From positions 868,001-932,000 of the forward strand of contig NZ_CP024963.1 in the NCBI RefSeq assembly GCF_002803985.1: 64,000 nucleotides of DNA, written 5' to 3'. Origin of the DNA: Williamsoniiplasma luminosum (GTDB lineage Bacteria; Bacillota_I; Bacilli_A; Mycoplasmatales; Mycoplasmataceae). The notes under the pieces were generated by a model. The model was not told the DNA's origin and did not search any database. It saw only the letters and a list, made by a program, of their open reading frames with translations. Below are positions 34,113-42,690 of the stretch, one piece after another (the first letter of the stretch is position 1; every line of letters begins with the position of its first letter). Made by a program: the position numbers and the translations under genes.

Positions 34113-36596
34113 TTAAGCAACAATTTGTTGGTTGTATCGGTCAACAAATTCTTGGTGATATTTAGCTCTAACAGCTAATTTATTTTCACGTTGTTGTTCT
34201 TTGATATCTGATAATTTATCTAATTTTTCTTTGTTATTTTTAATATCTTTGATTGTTGATTTTTCAGCTTTACTATTTTCATTAATTTTTCCAAACTCTA
34301 ATTTCATATCATTTTTATGATTTTTGATCGCGGTTTTTTCGTTTGTTTCAATTTCTTTCATAATCGCTTTATTCTTTAAAACTACAGTTTTAAAGTTTTC
34401 TTTGATTTCAACAATTTGGGCTTTTAAACTTTCAATTTTAGCAGTTGATTTAACATCATTGCCTGTTTCTTTTTTAGCAAGTTTATCAGCATGTTTGATA
34501 TTATTAATTTCAGCTTTAATTTCTTCAATTTTATCATTTTTATCATTTCTTAAAACAGTGATATGAATGTTATGCGCTTCACGAACTGATTTTTCAGCCC
34601 CTGATTCTAATTTCATTCATAATCCATAACTCAGAACAGTTACAGTCACTCCGATTGCAACAGCCATGAAGTATCACAATGTGTCTAATCCATAAGGCAC
34701 AGCCCCTAGAATCGCAACAATTGGTCCACCATGAGCAGCAGCATCAGTAATTAAGAATGCTCCAGCAATTCCTCCAGCAACAGCTGAACCCAACACGTTA
34801 CATACAATTGCACGTCTTGGATCACGAATTGCAAACGGAATTGCACCTTCTGAAATTCCGATCATTCCCATGATAATGGCCGCAATTCCTAATCCTTTTT
34901 CATCCTTGTTGTAATAACGAGGGAAAACTAATGTTGAGATACCCATGGCAAGTGGGGCAACTGGAATTCCAGCAGCCATTGCTCCCATTGGTTGTTGAAT
35001 TCCAGCAGTAATTAAGGCTGAAGAGGTAACGAAGGCAATTTTATTGATTGGTCCACCCATATCAAATCCAGCCATCGCTCCAAGTACGATTCCAAGTCCT
35101 AATCCAAGTCCTAATCCAATAGTTCCTGATTGATACGCTTCTTTAATGGCGTTTGAGAATTTTTCCATTACAAATCCAATTGGTCCACCAATTACATAAA
35201 TAAAGATTAATGAGATTCCAATTCCGGCAGTTAGTGGAATGAAGAAAATTGGCATTGCTGGACGAATTGATTTTGGTACATTTCAAGTGTTAACTCATCT
35301 TACAAAGTAACCAACTAGTAGTCCAGCAATAATTGCTCCAATAAATCCAGTTGGAGTTTGAACAGCATCCATTCCTGGTAATGGCATGAATTTACCTGCA
35401 TCGTTTCCAATAAAGGCACCAACCATCGCTGGGGCAATTGCAGCACGACCAGCAATTGAATTAGCAATAAATCCGGCAAGAATTGGAATCATTAATGCAA
35501 AAGCAACTCCTCCAATTTTATCTAAAACAGCTAATGGTCCTCAAGGGTAAAAAATATTTGGGTCTTGAATTAGTTTTCCATCAGGACCAGGGATCATTGG
35601 TCCAGCAGTTCCAGCACTTGGTCCTCAAATTGCTTTTGCAAGCCCGATTGAGAATGCTAAACAGATTCCTCCTAAAACAATAATTGGAATCATGTATGAA
35701 ATTCCGGCAAGAATATGTTGTAAAACACCAACTTTAGCTTTCACTTTGGCCATACTATTTTTGTTATCAAATGAACCTTTATTTGCTTCAATCACATAAC
35801 CTTTGGCAATGGCGTTGTTCACGACAGCTTGCGGGTTTTTAATTGCATCAGAAACTTTTGTTTGGTAAAACTTTTTACCAACAAAACGTTCTTTATCAAT
35901 ATCTACATCAGTGGCAAAAATTACAAGATCAGCCGCATCAATTTCTTTTTGCGTTAATTGTGTCCCGATTCCTTTTGAACCTTGGGTTTCAATACGAATG
36001 TTGTATCCCATTTTAGGAACTTCTGATAACATTCTTTCTTCTGCCATGTAAGTGTGGGCAATCCCCACAACACATGCAGTAATTCCAACAATGTTTAAAC
36101 TTTCAGTTTTTGGTGGTGCAACATCATGTTTCACTTCTTCTTTTTTAATTTCGAAAGCTTTTAAAATTTGGGTTGGAGTTTTGGCTGATTTCATCAGTTT
36201 TTTAAACTCTTCATTCATCAGTTTTAAAGCCACATCACTTAAAATTGCTAAATGTTCATCACCAGATGGTCCATCTGGAATTAACAAGGCAATTGCAATT
36301 TTGGTTGGTTTGTCATCCATTGATTTTCAATCAATTGCTTTTTTGAATCTTAAAACAAGAATCGCTGCTTTTTTGATTTGAGCAATACGAGCATGAGGGA
36401 TAGCAAAACCATCTTCAAACCCTGTCGATCCTTCTTGTTCACGTTTTTCAAAACCTTCGATTAAAAACTTTTTATCTTTTACAAGAATCAATTTCAAAGC
36501 AGCAGCTTGATCAGCAAGAAATTTAAATGCTTCAGTCTGGTTTTTAACATCAATATCAAGAAAGACAAAATTTTTATTCAATATATTTGAATTCAT
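34113..36596 (-). CDS. fruA: Fructose PTS permease EIIABC with coiled-coil tail
   Basis: Imports and phosphorylates fructose (or a related sugar). The protein has 827 residues. Domain order: EIIA (1 to about 150; phospho-His in DGFAIPHARI), EIIB (about 168-265; ITACVVGIAHTYMAEE with the phospho-Cys), EIIC (about 290-660, around ten spans; GLGLGLGLGIVLGAMAGFDM). After the last span about 165 residues of charged, heptad-like sequence form a predicted coiled coil ending DRYNQQIVA. Known fructose permeases end soon after EIIC, so this tail is unusual. A long T tract lies upstream. Four UGA-Trp codons. Confidence 0.94.
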
Positions 36597-36845
36597 TTTT
36601 TTTCCTATCTATTTTTCAAAGTTTATTTGTATAATTCTCACTCTCTAACAAAAATATTTCCACTATAAGTTTCACAAAAAAAAAAAAAAAATCAATTGTA
36701 TTCCCAAATAAGAAGTTATTTGTCTAGAAAACTCGAGTGAAGCACAAAATATAAAAAATAAAATTACAAATTTTTACAAAAGTTTGTGGTTTTGATTGAT
36801 TAAAAATGATAAATAATCACAGCTCAAGATTTTTATTTTTAAGAT
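36597..36845 (-). promoter_or_regulatory. fruA upstream region with a 15-base homopolymer
   Basis: Gene-free. It holds 15 consecutive A on the plus strand (36676-36690), that is T15 upstream of fruA, about 80-95 bases before the start. TATACA-like sequence lies near 36630 and TTATAGT near 36665. I cannot decide which is the promoter. Confidence 0.4.
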
Positions 36846-36877
36846 CAAAAAAACCAAATAAATGTTCTTTATTTGGT
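36846..36877 (-). terminator. Terminator after the membrane protein at 36904
   Basis: ACCAAATAAA and TTTATTTGGT-type arms pair around a short loop, followed by TTTTTTT on the minus strand. Confidence 0.8.
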
Positions 36878-36903
36878 GATTGTATTTTTAAAAATAAGAG
36901 ATG

Positions 36904-37779
36904 TTATTTTGAAGTTGTGTTGATTAAAACTGTCAGTTTTTTCATGTATTTGATCAATTCTTTTTTAGTCATTTTACGTAAATTAACATGGAAAAGTTTA
37001 TTGTTTTTATCAATGGCTGCACGCATTTGGTTAGCATGTTTTTGTAATTTTGAACGTCGTTCTTTGATTCTTTTTGAACCATCTCGTTTTTGTCTTGATT
37101 TTCGATTGCGTTCTTTTTTCAAAGCAGCATCTTTTTGTTGTTGTTCTAATAATTTTTCTGCTTCTTCATATTCTTTTAAAATGTCTGCATATTTAATTTG
37201 AAGCTGTTCAGCATATGCCAACGAAACTTCTTTTGAAGGTTTTACCTTTTTCATTTTTTTAGCAGATTTTTCAATTTCAACATTTGCTTCAACTTGTTGA
37301 ATCTCTAATTGATTTGATGGATTTTCTTGATTTGAATTATTAATTTTTGAAGTCATGTTGACTGGAGTATTGATGATAACTTGAATTTTATTTTGTTCTT
37401 GTTTTGCAAATAAAGAGAAAATTATTGAAAGAAGTGCAAAGCCCATCGCAACTGTTGAAACGATAAGAATGAAATAGTTAGCAACCATATTGAACACAAG
37501 ACTTGTCGGGGTGATAAGTGTTGTTCCGTTGTATCAAAAGAGTTCAACTACGTGTCAAGGTTTTCCATTGATTGCATCTATTCAATAAAAATTAAACCCT
37601 GAATTTAGCGATCAACTTCCTTCTTGAAAGGGCGAAAATACTTCTTTGATTCCTCAATTTGCATCAGCAATTTTTATCGATGTTTGAATATTGATAAGCT
37701 TAATCCCAATACCAAACATCAGCATCGCTAGACTAATACTAAAAAATGTTCAAAAAAGTATTTTCGTTGCTTTTTGCAT
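36904..37779 (-). CDS. Two-span membrane protein with the shared C-terminal domain (paralogue A)
   Basis: The protein has 291 residues. Membrane span 1 lies at about 7-28, an outside loop with three or more Trp (EGSWSLNSGFNF, YNGTTLITPTSLV) at 30-100, and span 2 at about 103-127. A long cytoplasmic part follows: a Lys/Glu coiled coil and a C-terminal block DGSKRIKERRSKLQKHANQM and [16 protein letters not shown]. This block recurs in three other proteins here. It is 45-50% similar by eye to paralogue B at 38118. GGGAGAAAA precedes the start at 37779. No family recognised. Confidence 0.78.
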
Positions 37780-38117
37780 CTGTTTTTTCTCCCTTAGATA
37801 ATAGAAATATTTGGTTCTATTTGTATAATCTTATTTTACCAAATAAAAAAACAATAAAAGTGTATTTATACCCCATTTTTGATTAAAAAAATACATTTTT
37901 ATAGTCAATTAAGAGGACTTTTTTTATTTTTAGTAAAACCAACCTTTTTTTGTTTTGTTTTTATATGGCTTTTTTTGAAAGGGAGCAATTATCTTTCTGG
38001 ATTAAAAAATATAATTAGTCTTTTATTTTTGGATATAAAAAAGAACATCTTTTAAGCAAATTTTTTAAAGAATGAATCTTTAAAAAATTTGATTTGAAAT
38101 GTTCTATATTAAATTTA
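37780..38117 (-). other. Intergenic region between the two membrane paralogues
   Basis: 338 bases without a gene. The right end (38040-38104) is the terminator of paralogue B. The rest is AT-rich and should hold the promoter of paralogue A (TATAAT-like near 37828 on the minus strand). Nothing else is seen. Confidence 0.5.
38040..38104 (-). terminator. Terminator after paralogue B
   Basis: A long stem: outer arms AGAACAT/ATGTTCT and inner arms CAAATTTTTTAAAGA/TCTTTAAAAAATTTG, followed by T-rich sequence on the minus strand. Confidence 0.8.
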
Positions 38118-39074
38118 TTAGATAATATTTGCAACTTGTCTCATGTATTTGATTAACTCTTTTTTAGTCATATCACGTAAATTTACACTGAACAGTTTGT
38201 GTTTTTCATCAATTAATGAACGCATTTTATTAGCATGTTTTTGTAATTCGCTTCGTGGTTCTGCAATTGCATCAGATCCATCTAATTTGGCTCTTTCTTG
38301 AGTTGACATTTGTTGTTTTTTAGCAACTGAATCAGCAAGTAATTTGATGATTTTTTGTCTTTCTTCTTCTTGAGCAGCATTTTTTAAAGCATCTTCATAT
38401 TTTTTACGTTCCAGTTTTTCAGCTTCTTCTTGTTTTTTAAGCGCTTCAGCATATTTGGCTTCAAGTTTTGCTAAATAGTCTTGTGAATTATTCTCATCAA
38501 CTTTTTTAGGTTCAACTGGGGCAACTGGGGCAACTGGAATTGGTTCAGCAATTACAGCTTTGACTGGTTTAACCTCAACTGGGGCTGGTTTTTCAATTTT
38601 GATTTGAGGTTGTGTGTTTTCTTGAACATTAGCATCTTGTGTTGGAGCTGCATTTGGTAAAGTGTTCACGATCACTTGAACTTGATTAGGATTAATCCCT
38701 TGTTTTTTTGAAAAGATAAAGAAGATTAATGATAATAGTGCAATACCCATTGCAACTGTTGAAACGATAAGAATTGCATAGTTAGCAACCATATCAAACA
38801 CTAGGTTTGTTGGGCTAAGAGCAGTTCCATTGTATCAGTGAATATCTTTTACTTGTCAATAATCGCTTCCTTGTTGAATTCATTCATAATTAAACCCCAC
38901 ATTTAACGATCAATTTTTTTCTTTGAATGGTGAAAACATCTCACTTATTTTTCACCCTTCGTCCACTATTGGGGATGTTTGAATATTCAATCATTTGATA
39001 CCAATACCAACTAACAAAGCAGCTATACTAATACCAAAAAATGTTCAAAAGAATATTTTCATTGTTTTTCTCAT
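38118..39074 (-). CDS. Two-span membrane protein with the shared C-terminal domain (paralogue B)
   Basis: The protein has 318 residues. Spans lie at about 5-27 and 102-128, with an outside loop carrying KNWSLNVGFNYEWI and YNGTALSPTNLVFDMVANY, clearly related to paralogue A. The cytoplasmic part has a Pro/Val/Lys linker (EPIPVAPVAPVEPKK), a coiled coil, and the C-terminal block [20 protein letters not shown] and [19 protein letters not shown]. That block is nearly identical to the end of ribosomal protein L20 encoded next to it. GAAAGGAAATT precedes the start at 39074. Function unknown. Confidence 0.8.
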
Positions 39075-39382
39075 TTGTAATTTCCTTTCTGAGACAATGG
39101 AAATGTTTGATCACATCCATTTAATTTTATTCTACCAAATAAAAAATAAAAAAAATTGTGTTATGTAAGCAAAATGAAATATCTAAATTATTTTTTTTCA
39201 AGAAAGGCATATTTTTATCCTTAATCAATCATATTTTTATCCTGATTATGTTTTGGACAAAATATCTATTTTTCATTGTTAAGATCATGTAATTCTAAAA
39301 TTGATGAAGATCACAGTTTTGATAATGTGAAAAATTTTGATCATTAGCGTTTTTGATCACTTAATTAATCAAATTTGAACAT
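39075..39382 (-). other. Intergenic region between paralogue B and rplT
   Basis: About 310 bases, AT-rich, gene-free. It should carry the promoter of paralogue B. TGATCA-containing direct repeats (39230-39360) are seen but I find no clear fold. Confidence 0.4.
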
Positions 39383-39407
39383 AAAAAAAGAACATTTTTT
39401 AATGTTC
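39383..39407 (-). terminator. Terminator of the infC-rpmI-rplT operon
   Basis: GAACATT pairs with AATGTTC around TTTT, followed by seven T on the minus strand. It lies eight bases after the rplT stop. Confidence 0.85.
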
Positions 39408-39414
39408 AAATTTT

Positions 39415-40302
39415 TTATTTTTTAACAACGTTTGCAACTTGTCTCATGTATTTGATTAATTCTTTTTTAGTCATATCACGTAAGTTTGCATCTTTGATTG
39501 TTTTATGATCATCACTAACTAATGAACGCATTTTGTTAGCATGTTTTTGTAATTCACTTCTTGCTTCTTTGATTGAATCAGATCCATCTAATTTAGCTCT
39601 TTCTTCAGTTGACATTTGTGCTTTTTGAGCTTTTGCCGCTTCACGAGCTTTGATTAGTTTTTCTTTTTCAGCTGCTTCAGTTGCTAATGCTAATGCTTTT
39701 TCATGAGCTTCACGTTCTAGTTTTTCAGCTTCTTCATGTGCTTTTAATTCAGCTGCATATTTAGCTTCCATTTCAGCTAAATAATCATGTGAATCAACTT
39801 CTGTTTTTTCAACAGTTTCAATTTTTGGTTGTTCAGTTTTTGGTTTTTCAACTTTTTCAACTTTTTCAATTTTTGGTTGTTCTGTTTTTTCAACTTTTTT
39901 AGCACTTGCTAATTCAACTGGTTTAGCAGTTGATTTAGTTGTTGGTTGCCCTAAACTAGTTTGTGCTAAATGAACAATTTTTTCAAATTCATTTGGATTT
40001 GAAATTGCTAATTCAGATAACATTTTACGGTTAACATCAATGTTTGCTTTTTTTAATCCATTCATAAATCTTGAGTATGATAAACCAAATGGTCTAACTG
40101 CTGCATTAATACGAGTGATTCACAATTGACGGAAATCACGTTTCTTTTGTTTACGCCCAATATATGCGTAAGCCATTGAACGAACTACTTGTTCATGTGC
40201 TTTTTTGTATGATGATTTCTTTGTTCCATAATACCCTTTAGCACGTTTAATTCAACGCTTTCTTCTTGCTCTGGTTACTTTACCAAATTTAACTCTTGCC
40301 AT
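39415..40302 (-). CDS. rplT: Ribosomal protein L20 with a 180-residue C-terminal extension
   Basis: The protein has 295 residues; L20 is normally about 118. Residues 1-117 are canonical L20: [19 protein letters not shown], then [20 protein letters not shown] and [20 protein letters not shown]. After VHLAQTSL the frame continues through a Lys/Glu/Pro linker ([19 protein letters not shown]), a coiled coil (about 185-235), and the block [20 protein letters not shown] and [19 protein letters not shown]. There is no stop or frameshift at the junction. It is the last gene of infC-rpmI-rplT. The extension matches the C-termini of the proteins at 36904, 38118 and 42691. L20 is certain; the role of the tail is unknown. 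Confidence 0.95.
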
Positions 40303-40321
40303 ATTTTCTTACCATCCCCTC

Positions 40322-40516
40322 TTAATTTTGTAATAATCCTTTTAAACGTTTTTCATCAGTTTTATCAACAAATGCTGATTTTCCTAATTGACGTTTTTGT
40401 TTAGTTGTTTTTCCTAAAGCTAAGTGTGAACAATAAGCGTGGCCTCTTTTTAATTTACCACTACCTGTTTTTTTAACACGTTTAGCTAAAGCTTTTTTTG
40501 TTTTCATTTTTGGCAT
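40322..40516 (-). CDS. rpmI: Ribosomal protein L35
   Basis: A small, basic large-subunit protein of 64 residues. Starts [20 protein letters not shown] and contains [20 protein letters not shown], typical L35. It lies between infC and rplT, the conserved order, with AAGGAGAAATA upstream. Confidence 0.97.
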   Translation of the reverse strand: MPKMKTKKALAKRVKKTGSGKLKRGHAYCSHLALGKTTKQKRQLGKSAFVDKTDEKRLKGLLQN

Positions 40517-40541
40517 AATTTATTTCTCCTTTTTTTGTTCT

Positions 40542-41093
40542 CTAATTTTTCTTTGGCACAACATACATATCTAAGAAACGAGATGTTAGTTTTGCTTCTT
40601 TATCAATTTTTGCAATATCTTCGATTTTGGTAAAAAAGCGATCTAAAGTTGCTTGACCTAAATCTTGATAAGTGATTTCTCTTCCTTTGAATTTTAAAGA
40701 AATTTTTACTCTGTCTCCATCCAACAAGAATTCTCTTGCTTTACGAGCTTTTGTATCTAAATCATGTTCTCCAATATTCACTGTTAAACGAATTTCACGA
40801 TTTTCAGTTTTGACTTGGTTTTTCTTCGCAATCTTAGTTTTCTTTTGCAATTCGTATTTATATTTTCCATAATTTAAAATTTTAGCAATCGCTACTCCAT
40901 TTGGTTGTAAACCAACTTGAACTAAATCTAAACCTTTTTGTTCAGCTAATTCAATCGCTGCTCTTTTTGGTAAGATTCCATATTTATTGCCATCTTCATC
41001 AATGACAAAAATTTCTCTTGCGCGAATAAAACCATTGATTGGATCTTGGTTGTTGTTTCTTGGTTGTCTTGGATTTTTTTGTTTTTCGTCCAT
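40542..41093 (-). CDS. infC: Translation initiation factor IF-3
   Basis: Keeps 30S subunits free and checks start codons. The protein has 183 residues. INGFIRAREIFVIDEDGNKY begins the N-terminal domain; VKISLKFKGREITYQDLG lies in the C-terminal domain. A Lys-rich helix links them. AGGAGAAAG precedes the start at 41093. It is the first gene of the operon, after a leader with an attenuator-type hairpin. Confidence 0.97.
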   Translation of the reverse strand: MDEKQKNPRQPRNNNQDPINGFIRAREIFVIDEDGNKYGILPKRAAIELAEQKGLDLVQVGLQPNGVAIAKILNYGKYKYELQKKTKIAKKNQVKTENREIRLTVNIGEHDLDTKARKAREFLLDGDRVKISLKFKGREITYQDLGQATLDRFFTKIEDIAKIDKEAKLTSRFLDMYVVPKKN

Positions 41094-41096
41094 TCT

Positions 41097-41230
41097 TTCT
41101 CCTAATAATATAAAAAGTGTGCCATTAAATTAGAAAGCACACTTTATCTGTTTTTGATAAATATATTCAACCACTTCATATAAACATTCATGGTGAGCAT
41201 TGTGCTTCTTTTTTAACTTTATTATTATAT
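41097..41230 (-). promoter_or_regulatory. infC-rpmI-rplT leader with terminator hairpin
   Basis: About 130 bases upstream of infC. Near its 3' end AAGTGTGC and GCACACTT pair around an AT loop and are followed by TTTTTATATT, a terminator placed before the operon. Upstream, GAAGCACAATGCTCACCATG and further sequence can form another fold. This matches the position and logic of the Firmicutes L20 leader, in which L20 binds the RNA and causes premature termination. The fold is inferred; a covariance search would settle it. Confidence 0.6.
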
Positions 41231-41263
41231 ATGTTATTTTCTCAAAAATACATATAAATTAAA

Positions 41264-41292
41264 AACAAATGCAAAAAGCATTTGTTTTAAAA
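41264..41292 (-). terminator. Terminator after the EIIB gene
   Basis: AAACAAATGC pairs with GCATTTGTTT around AAAAA, with T-rich sequence following on the minus strand. Confidence 0.85.
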
Positions 41293-41299
41293 AACGAAT

Positions 41300-41599
41300 C
41301 TATTTATGTTCAACAAGGTTTCTAACTTCATTAGTCACATGTTCAACATCTCCACCAATGACGATTTGAAGCGCTGAGTCTCCCAATCTTACTAACCCAA
41401 ATGTTCCAGCTGCTTTAATTTTAGCGTCATCCACACTTTTGTTATCTTTTAAAGTTAAACGTAATCTTGAAGCACAGTTATCAATTGTAATAAAATTGTC
41501 TTTCCCAATTGCATCAACAATTGCTTGTGCTTTAATTAAACTTTTGTTTACTTTAACTTTAGGTTCTTTATCTTTATCTTTTCTAGAAAATAATCCCAT
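41300..41599 (-). CDS. PTS EIIB protein, glucose family
   Basis: A stand-alone phosphocarrier of 99 residues that passes phosphate from EIIA to the sugar. ITIDNCASRLRLTLKDNKSV contains the phospho-Cys in the NCxSRLR motif. GLVRLGDSALQIVIGGDVEH is the usual end. The N-terminus (MGLFSRKDKDKEP) is a short charged leader. In most glucose-type permeases this domain is fused to EIIC; here both EIICs in the window lack it, so this protein probably serves them. GAGGAAA precedes the start at 41599. Confidence 0.93.
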   Translation of the reverse strand: MGLFSRKDKDKEPKVKVNKSLIKAQAIVDAIGKDNFITIDNCASRLRLTLKDNKSVDDAKIKAAGTFGLVRLGDSALQIVIGGDVEHVTNEVRNLVEHK

Positions 41600-41699
41600 T
41601 TTTGTTTCCTCTTTTTATGTTTTGTTTTGTAATATATTGTTAAACTTTATTTTTATTACATTTTATATATTAACACTTTTAGTTAATTTGGGTAAATAA

Positions 41700-42404
41700 T
41701 TAAGTAAATTTTTGAATATCAGACAGATTATATTGTTCCCGAGCTTTATTTCTTTGTAAATTGTTACCCTCAATAAATTTAACTAATTCTTTTTCTTTAG
41801 TTTCAATCTTTTTGATTAAATCATTTTCCTTTTGTTTGGACATAATTTTACGATTATCTAATTGATATTTTAGATCACGCAATTCATCTTCGATTTTGAA
41901 TTGTTTTAAAACTAAACTACGACGAAATTGTTTGTGTTCATCGGTTCATTGGTTTGGTTTGATTTCAGTCAGATCAACAAAATAATCCACATCAATGTGA
42001 TGACATCCTAAATGATGATAACCTTGTTCAATGGCTTGTTTCATGGTCATAATTTTATCGTCATCTTCTAAAGATAAAACTTTGTTTTCGAAGGGACGAC
42101 ACAATTGACAAGCATCTTCTAATTCTTGAACATAAACTGTGCGTTGTAAACGCATCGCTTGTTTTTTACCAAATCAATTGTAAATCCCAAAAAAAGCAGA
42201 ATGGGCGTTTTTAGATGGTGGTTGTAATTGTTTGGTTTCAGTTTTTTTCTGTTTTCTATCATCAATTTTGGTTTTTATTTTCGATCAAGGAATAAAAACC
42301 AACGCAATTAAAACCACAGCAATGAAAATTAAAATACTTCATCAAGGTAAATTTTCAACCCCAGTTCCGTTGTTGGTAACTTCAACTAATAAATTATGGT
42401 GCAT
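41700..42404 (-). CDS. Membrane-anchored protein with a Cys/His motif, unknown function
   Basis: The protein has 234 residues, read through UGA. One membrane span lies at about 22-40 (WSILIFIAVVLIALVFIPW). A soluble part follows with CQLCRPFENKVLSLEDDDK, then about 12 residues later GYHHLGCHHIDVDYF. The last 85 residues are helical and highly charged. The CxxC...GxHxxxCxH spacing recalls the zinc-binding core of phage Mu F-like head proteins, but the resemblance is by eye only. The start lies 3 bases after the stop of a small zinc-ribbon-like gene. Confidence 0.7.
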
Positions 42405-42407
42405 AAA

Positions 42408-42614
42408 TTATTCATTATGATCATTTAAATGATCATAATACTCCTTAATATCTTTGATTAAAACTGCTTGTTTGCGTTCACAAACACTGCACTTTCCTGA
42501 TATTTGATCAGTCAGTTCAAGATCATTAAAATCTTGGGGAAAATCAAATTTTCTTTGTTCTCAACATTGTTTGCAAAACATATAAACTGATGATCAATTT
42601 TGGTTACTTTTCAT
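42408..42614 (-). CDS. Small protein with two CxxC pairs (zinc-ribbon-like)
   Basis: The protein has 68 residues, visible only when two UGA codons are read as Trp. MFCKQCWEQRKFDF and SGKCSVCERKQAVLI each hold a CxxC, about 28 residues apart, as in zinc ribbons. It has an acidic, His-containing end (YYDHLNDHNE). AAAGGAAAACC lies upstream of the start at 42614, and a minus-strand TATAAT lies near 42640. It is immediately followed by the Cys/His membrane protein at 41700, so they form an operon and may work together. Confidence 0.7.
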
Positions 42615-42659
42615 ACTGGGTTTTCCTTTGTATCATAATCAATTATAAAATAAAAATAC

Positions 42660-42685
42660 AAAAACCACCATTAATGGTGGTTGAT
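42660..42685 (-). terminator. Terminator after the EIIC gene at 42691
   Basis: AACCACC pairs with GGTGGTT around ATTAAT, followed by T-rich sequence on the minus strand. Confidence 0.85.
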
Positions 42686-42690
42686 TATTA

